Of a stretch of DNA of 21,646 nucleotides, positions 19,111 to 21,646 are shown in pieces. The first letter of the stretch is position 1, and every line of letters starts with the position of its first letter. The DNA is from Seminavis robusta. Lineage: Eukaryota > Bacillariophyta > Bacillariophyceae > Naviculales > Naviculaceae. The notes beneath the pieces were generated by a model that did not search any database, was not told the DNA's origin, and saw only the letters and a program-made list of their open reading frames with translations. Where the stretch lies: assembly GCA_903772945.1 (NCBI GenBank), contig CAICTM010001841.1:1-21646 (forward strand), given 5' to 3'. A program made the position numbers and the translations under genes.

Positions 19111-19146
19111 TTGGATTTCAGATTTTCATCAAAGGCAGGACCTTCC
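18801..19146. mobile_element. Miniature inverted-repeat-bounded element, copy 2 (TGATGAA-rich)
   Basis: It starts with GGAAGGTGCCGC (18801-18812) and ends with GCAGGACCTTCC (19135-19146), the same termini as copy 1. It is separated from copy 1 by a 31-bp spacer and is longer (346 versus 180 bp) because of more TGATGAA words. Its right end overlaps the 3' coding region of the broken NTPase gene on the minus strand, so part of it may be gene sequence rather than inserted DNA. Confidence 0.6.
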
Positions 19147-20106
19147 AGCTTGGTCCTTGTGTCTGTCAAACTGATGACGTCGGGAAGCTTGACAGATATA
19201 ATTTCTCTGTTGATGGCGGAATCCATGTGATCGCAAAGAGTGTTGTTTTTATTAAAGACACAACATGCGAAGTGAATACAAGTCCCCGACCAGCAGGGAT
19301 GAGAAAGTTGCTCCTGAGGAACTCGGCAACGCTTGTGCTCAGATGAAGTCTGTTGAGCTCATCGATCATGAGTATGCACTTTGTGCCTACTCCCAACCAA
19401 CCAACGACTGATTCTCTAGCAACATACACGGACAACTTGAAAATCTCAAAAATCACGGAGGTGTCTTTTCTTGCGGCGAATGCTATCCTCACGTATAGTG
19501 CCTGAAGCGGATTCTTCTGCTCCCATTCCTCAATGGGGTGTCTGTGTTGAAGCTTATTTTGATAATGCGGTAAGCACTCGTCGCACCTTCGGTGCTACCG
19601 GTGATAGCCACAGCCAGTTCCTGTAGAGAGCGCGATTTCCCACCCCGACTAATTCGAGTTAGCGCCGTTGGGACTACTTTGGGATGATGGGCATCCTTGC
19701 GGTCCGCATTCTCAATCGTCGATTCGAGAATCTGATCCAGCCAGCCATCTGGGGCGATAAAATCCGGCATATTCTCGTCATTGTAGTCAGGAAGCGAGAC
19801 TTCTTCCAACGAAAGTGCCATTGACTGAAAATCAAACTCTCGTACCAACTCCCTACGCTTCTTAAATTTAGGGTCCCCAACAAGTGCATCCTCTGCCCGC
19901 CGCTTGGGTATCACTCTTGCTTGTATTGTATAGGTTCATGTTGGTACAAGCTTTTCACCATGAAAAATCTTTTTGTCGCCTTTTCTACGAAGAAAGTGGC
20001 TCTCATCTGCTAGGGTCACGCAAATGTCTCCCGCAGTTTCTTCGTCGACAGGGTCAAATATCCCTACTACTTCTCCTGGGCCATCTTTAACAACGATATC
20101 GGTCAT
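18978..20106 (-). pseudogene. Broken Crinkler/RHS-type NTPase gene with ubiquitin-like N-terminal header
   Basis: Reading from the ATG at 20106, a 56-codon stretch has the look of a small ubiquitin-like header (ending GEKLVPT). An in-frame TGA at 19938-19936 interrupts it, and the same frame then continues as a charged linker (RRAEDALVGD, then GWLDQIL) into a P-loop of the RHS/Crinkler kind (ISRGGKSRSLQEL). A frame break near 19543, at a CCCC run, precedes the Walker B region (CILMIDELNRLH) and GRGLVFTSHV. Another break near 19248, at a TTT run, precedes MDSAINREIISVKLPD. The reading frame then enters the TGATGAA array and stops at 18978. In this family the C-terminal nuclease-type domain usually follows the NTPase; none is visible. 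Such genes include secreted effectors in oomycetes, and are widespread and transposon-derived in other protists; no role is claimed here. One nonsense codon plus two frame breaks suggest a pseudogene, unless they are sequence errors. Confidence 0.65.
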
Positions 20107-20507
20107 GTTGTCGTCTTATTGTTGCATGGTGGTTCGTTCGCGGTGGTCGTGGTGGTTGTTGTTATTGTTGTTGTTTTGTTGTTGTTGCTGCTGCTGCTAC
20201 TCAGTCCGCTTCAGCCTTGGAGATCTCATCTCCTCTTGTAGCACAGCTGCATCTGTCTATCGAGGCTGCTTCTATCTTTCGAGTACATTGGAGCTTCGCG
20301 TGTGTGGTTGTTGCCCTTTCGCCTGATGGAGATCAATGGATGGCCTTTGGTGGGCGTTTCGGTGTGAGAGGAAGGGCGAATGGAGTTTTCTGCGTGCCGG
20401 ACTTCCTTAATGCTTTGTCACACGACTGAACCAAATGCACGTTTGGATATTTAGGGGTCGAGTTAGTGGTGCGGTCTAGCTAGCTAGCTACTAGTGTTCG
20501 AACGACT
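20107..20507. other. 5' flank of the broken NTPase gene; CAA/CAG-type simple repeat
   Basis: It holds a TTGTTG/CTGCTG-rich run (about 20153-20200) that would be a CAA-rich 5' leader on the minus strand, and a CTAGCTAGCTAG run near 20477-20491. The open + frames crossing it have biased, non-protein-like composition. No gene recognised. Confidence 0.5.
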
Positions 20508-20547
20508 ACTGTTGTTACGTAACAACAGTGTAGTTACATAACTACAC
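20508..20547. repeat. Two overlapping back-to-back palindromes
   Basis: Positions 20508-20529 form a perfect 22-bp palindrome centred on TACGTA (ACTGTTGTTACGTAACAACA plus two further bases). Positions 20528-20547 form a second, with 9-bp arms GTGTAGTTA/TAACTACAC around a CA centre. They share two bases. They could be a DNA-binding site pair, cruciform-forming sequence, or the end of a mobile element. Confidence 0.85.
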
Positions 20548-20830
20548 CAGTAATGAATATAATAAAAACTGTTTTACCTGCTCGAATGCCCATTCTAACT
20601 GCTGCGATCTAAGCTCCATAGTAGTGCTAACGCCATGTGTAATGCAGGCTGGGTTCAGTTGGCTATGTAATCCAATATGTGCTAAGAAAGCTGGCTCAAT
20701 CGGCAGGTGCGATCGTGCAACCAAATTCGGAGAGCATTTTCCTCCAACTGTTTCGATACCACAGAAATCCTCACCATGACGCTTCTTTCGGCGCTGTTTT
20801 GCCACCCTTTCACTTGCATTTGTTGTTCCA
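20548..20830. other. 5' flank of the piggyBac-type open frame
   Basis: A 283-bp stretch ahead of the ATG at 20831. The + frames here are short and out of frame with the downstream gene. I did not identify a piggyBac terminal repeat or a flanking TTAA that I could defend. Confidence 0.4.
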
Positions 20831-21451
20831 ATGCCTCCGCCGGATAGTCGTAGAGTTGTGAGTGGCACCTGCTGGGCCAACGCGGCGGCGGTGTCGCGAG
20901 ATGCCAAGAGAATTTATGGAAACCTCCTCGGCAAGACTTGGTTGAAAGGGACAGTCCTGTCAGTATCAAAGGAGACCAAGGAAGGAGGGAAGAGAGCCAC
21001 CACTTTCATTACAGCAGAGTATATTGTTGGTCTTGAGCGCAAGATCAAGAAGCTGACGCTCCAGACTTTGAAAGACAAAAATCCAGAGGCACCAGTGACA
21101 GCGAGCGTGGAAAACAACAACAACAACAACAACACCACTCCAGCAACCACAACCCAACCTCCACCACCTCCTCCCAACAATAACAATGAAGAGGAAGCGG
21201 CGGCAGCCGCAACACCAACAGCCGCAACACCAACGGCGGCGGCAGCCACAACAGCCAGCGAAGAAGAGCGAAATAATTCTGCGGGATCTCCAAATTCTTC
21301 CTCCAACTCGAACTCCTCCACTCCACAGTCTAACACTGGACCGACTCCTGTGAGTGTGAACCATGGGTGCGAGTGGTTCGAAGGAGTGACTGATGTTGAT
21401 GTTAACGGCCCTGTCAACCGTTGTGGAGAATACAAATACCAAACCACTTAA
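20831..21451 (+). pseudogene. piggyBac-type transposase gene, N-terminal part, cut at about 21421
   Basis: A 206-codon frame from the ATG at 20831. Residues about 10-85 look like the small N-terminal module found ahead of piggyBac transposases in diatoms (IYGNLLGKTWLKGTV, KRATTFITAEYIVGL, KKLTLQTLK). A long low-complexity N/T/P/A/E/S linker follows (about 95-175). The end, HGCEWFEGVTDVDVNGPVNR (residues about 179-198), matches the segment that normally leads into the transposase. After NR the frame runs into unrelated residues and stops at 21451. The missing continuation is found on the opposite strand immediately downstream, so the gene is rearranged. The family call rests on remembered pattern, not on a search. 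Confidence 0.6.
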
Positions 21452-21646
21452 GGATTTCGCCCATTGAAGTTGGAGGTTGCTTGTGCACACGGAGCTTTGC
21501 ATTGACATCCTCCACCATCTTCTTGAGTTGCTTCCTTGGGAAACAGGCCATAAAATAGTCATACGGCGTGTACTGCTTTTCCTTGTGGTCGTCGCATCCA
21601 GGAGTGTAGTACCTTCCGGTATACTGATCTGCCAGAGTCCAGAATC
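21414..21646 (-). pseudogene. piggyBac-type transposase fragment, inverted relative to its N-terminal part
   Basis: Reading minus from the right edge, one frame is open from 21646 to a stop at 21416-21414. It contains FWTLADQYTGRYYTPGCDD, then YDYFMACFPRKQLKKMVEDVN and TSMGEILKWFGICIL. This is the characteristic start of the DDE_Tnp_1_7 (piggyBac) domain: a tyrosine/phenylalanine-rich 'YDYF-x-x-x-FP-x-x-x-L-x-x-x-V' block followed by 'GEILKFFGILIL'. The homology stops at about 21425, right after GICIL, where TRFEF-type sequence would be expected. The catalytic aspartates are outside the window. Confidence 0.7.

Noticed and set aside
18590-19146. CRISPR-like array in the TGATGAA region
   Set aside because: The words are only 7-10 bp, irregularly spaced, with no constant-length spacers, and the window is eukaryotic nuclear DNA.
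19973-20429. Cys/Ser-rich + open frames of 117 and 70 codons
   Set aside because: They arise from the GTTGTT/CTGCTG simple repeat and from antisense of the NTPase header; composition is unlike a protein.
20914-21562. Minus-strand open frames of 177 and 198 codons over the piggyBac-type gene
   Set aside because: Their residues are the reverse of the Asn/Pro/Ala linker codons. The piggyBac motifs on the minus strand are in a different frame (open 21646-21417).

Overview
The window looks like nuclear DNA of a stramenopile alga, most likely a diatom. Genes are compact, with short GT-AG introns (about 70-280 bp) and short intergenic gaps, and the proteins are plainly eukaryotic: mitochondrial acyl-CoA dehydrogenase, RAD23, UFD2, an SR splicing factor and a nucleoredoxin-like protein. 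At the right end a piggyBac-type fragment with a diatom-like N-terminal module and a Crinkler/RHS-like NTPase relic fit the same group. The species call is inference; no rRNA or organelle marker is present.

Layout. 1-1257 (-): 5' part of a short/branched-chain acyl-CoA dehydrogenase gene that runs off the left edge. 1572-3212 (+): HAT/TPR-like protein with a Pro/Gln-rich tail. 3974-5586 (-): RAD23-type proteasome shuttle, with three single-base frame breaks. 5981-9496 (+): three-exon UFD2 (ubiquitin E4, U-box). 9668-10120 (-): small charged protein with an internally duplicated motif. 10862-12082 and 12577-13746 (-): tandem paralogues of a type II membrane protein, probably glycosyltransferases. 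14024-15373 (+): four-exon SR protein. 15374-16882: about 1.5 kb without a recognisable gene. 16883-17959 (-): four-exon nucleoredoxin-like protein with a WCPPC motif.

From about 18.1 kb to the right edge the character changes to a repeat and mobile-DNA island. It holds an inverted-repeat cluster built on AAAGTCG (18114-18335), two neighbouring elements bounded by GGAAGGT-type inverted repeats and filled with TGATGAA words (18590-18769 and 18801-19146), a broken Ubl-plus-NTPase gene of Crinkler/RHS type (18978-20106, -), back-to-back palindromes (20508-20547), and a piggyBac-type gene whose N-terminal part reads + while the adjoining transposase part reads - (20831-21646).

How the genes relate. 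The clearest functional pairing is RAD23 and UFD2, which diverge from one 394-bp gap. In yeast these proteins bind each other and act in sequence in the Cdc48-Ufd2-Rad23 route to the proteasome. The other genes look like unrelated housekeeping genes. Several frame breaks in the window sit at short homopolymers, so sequencing or assembly error has to be excluded before calling those genes dead.
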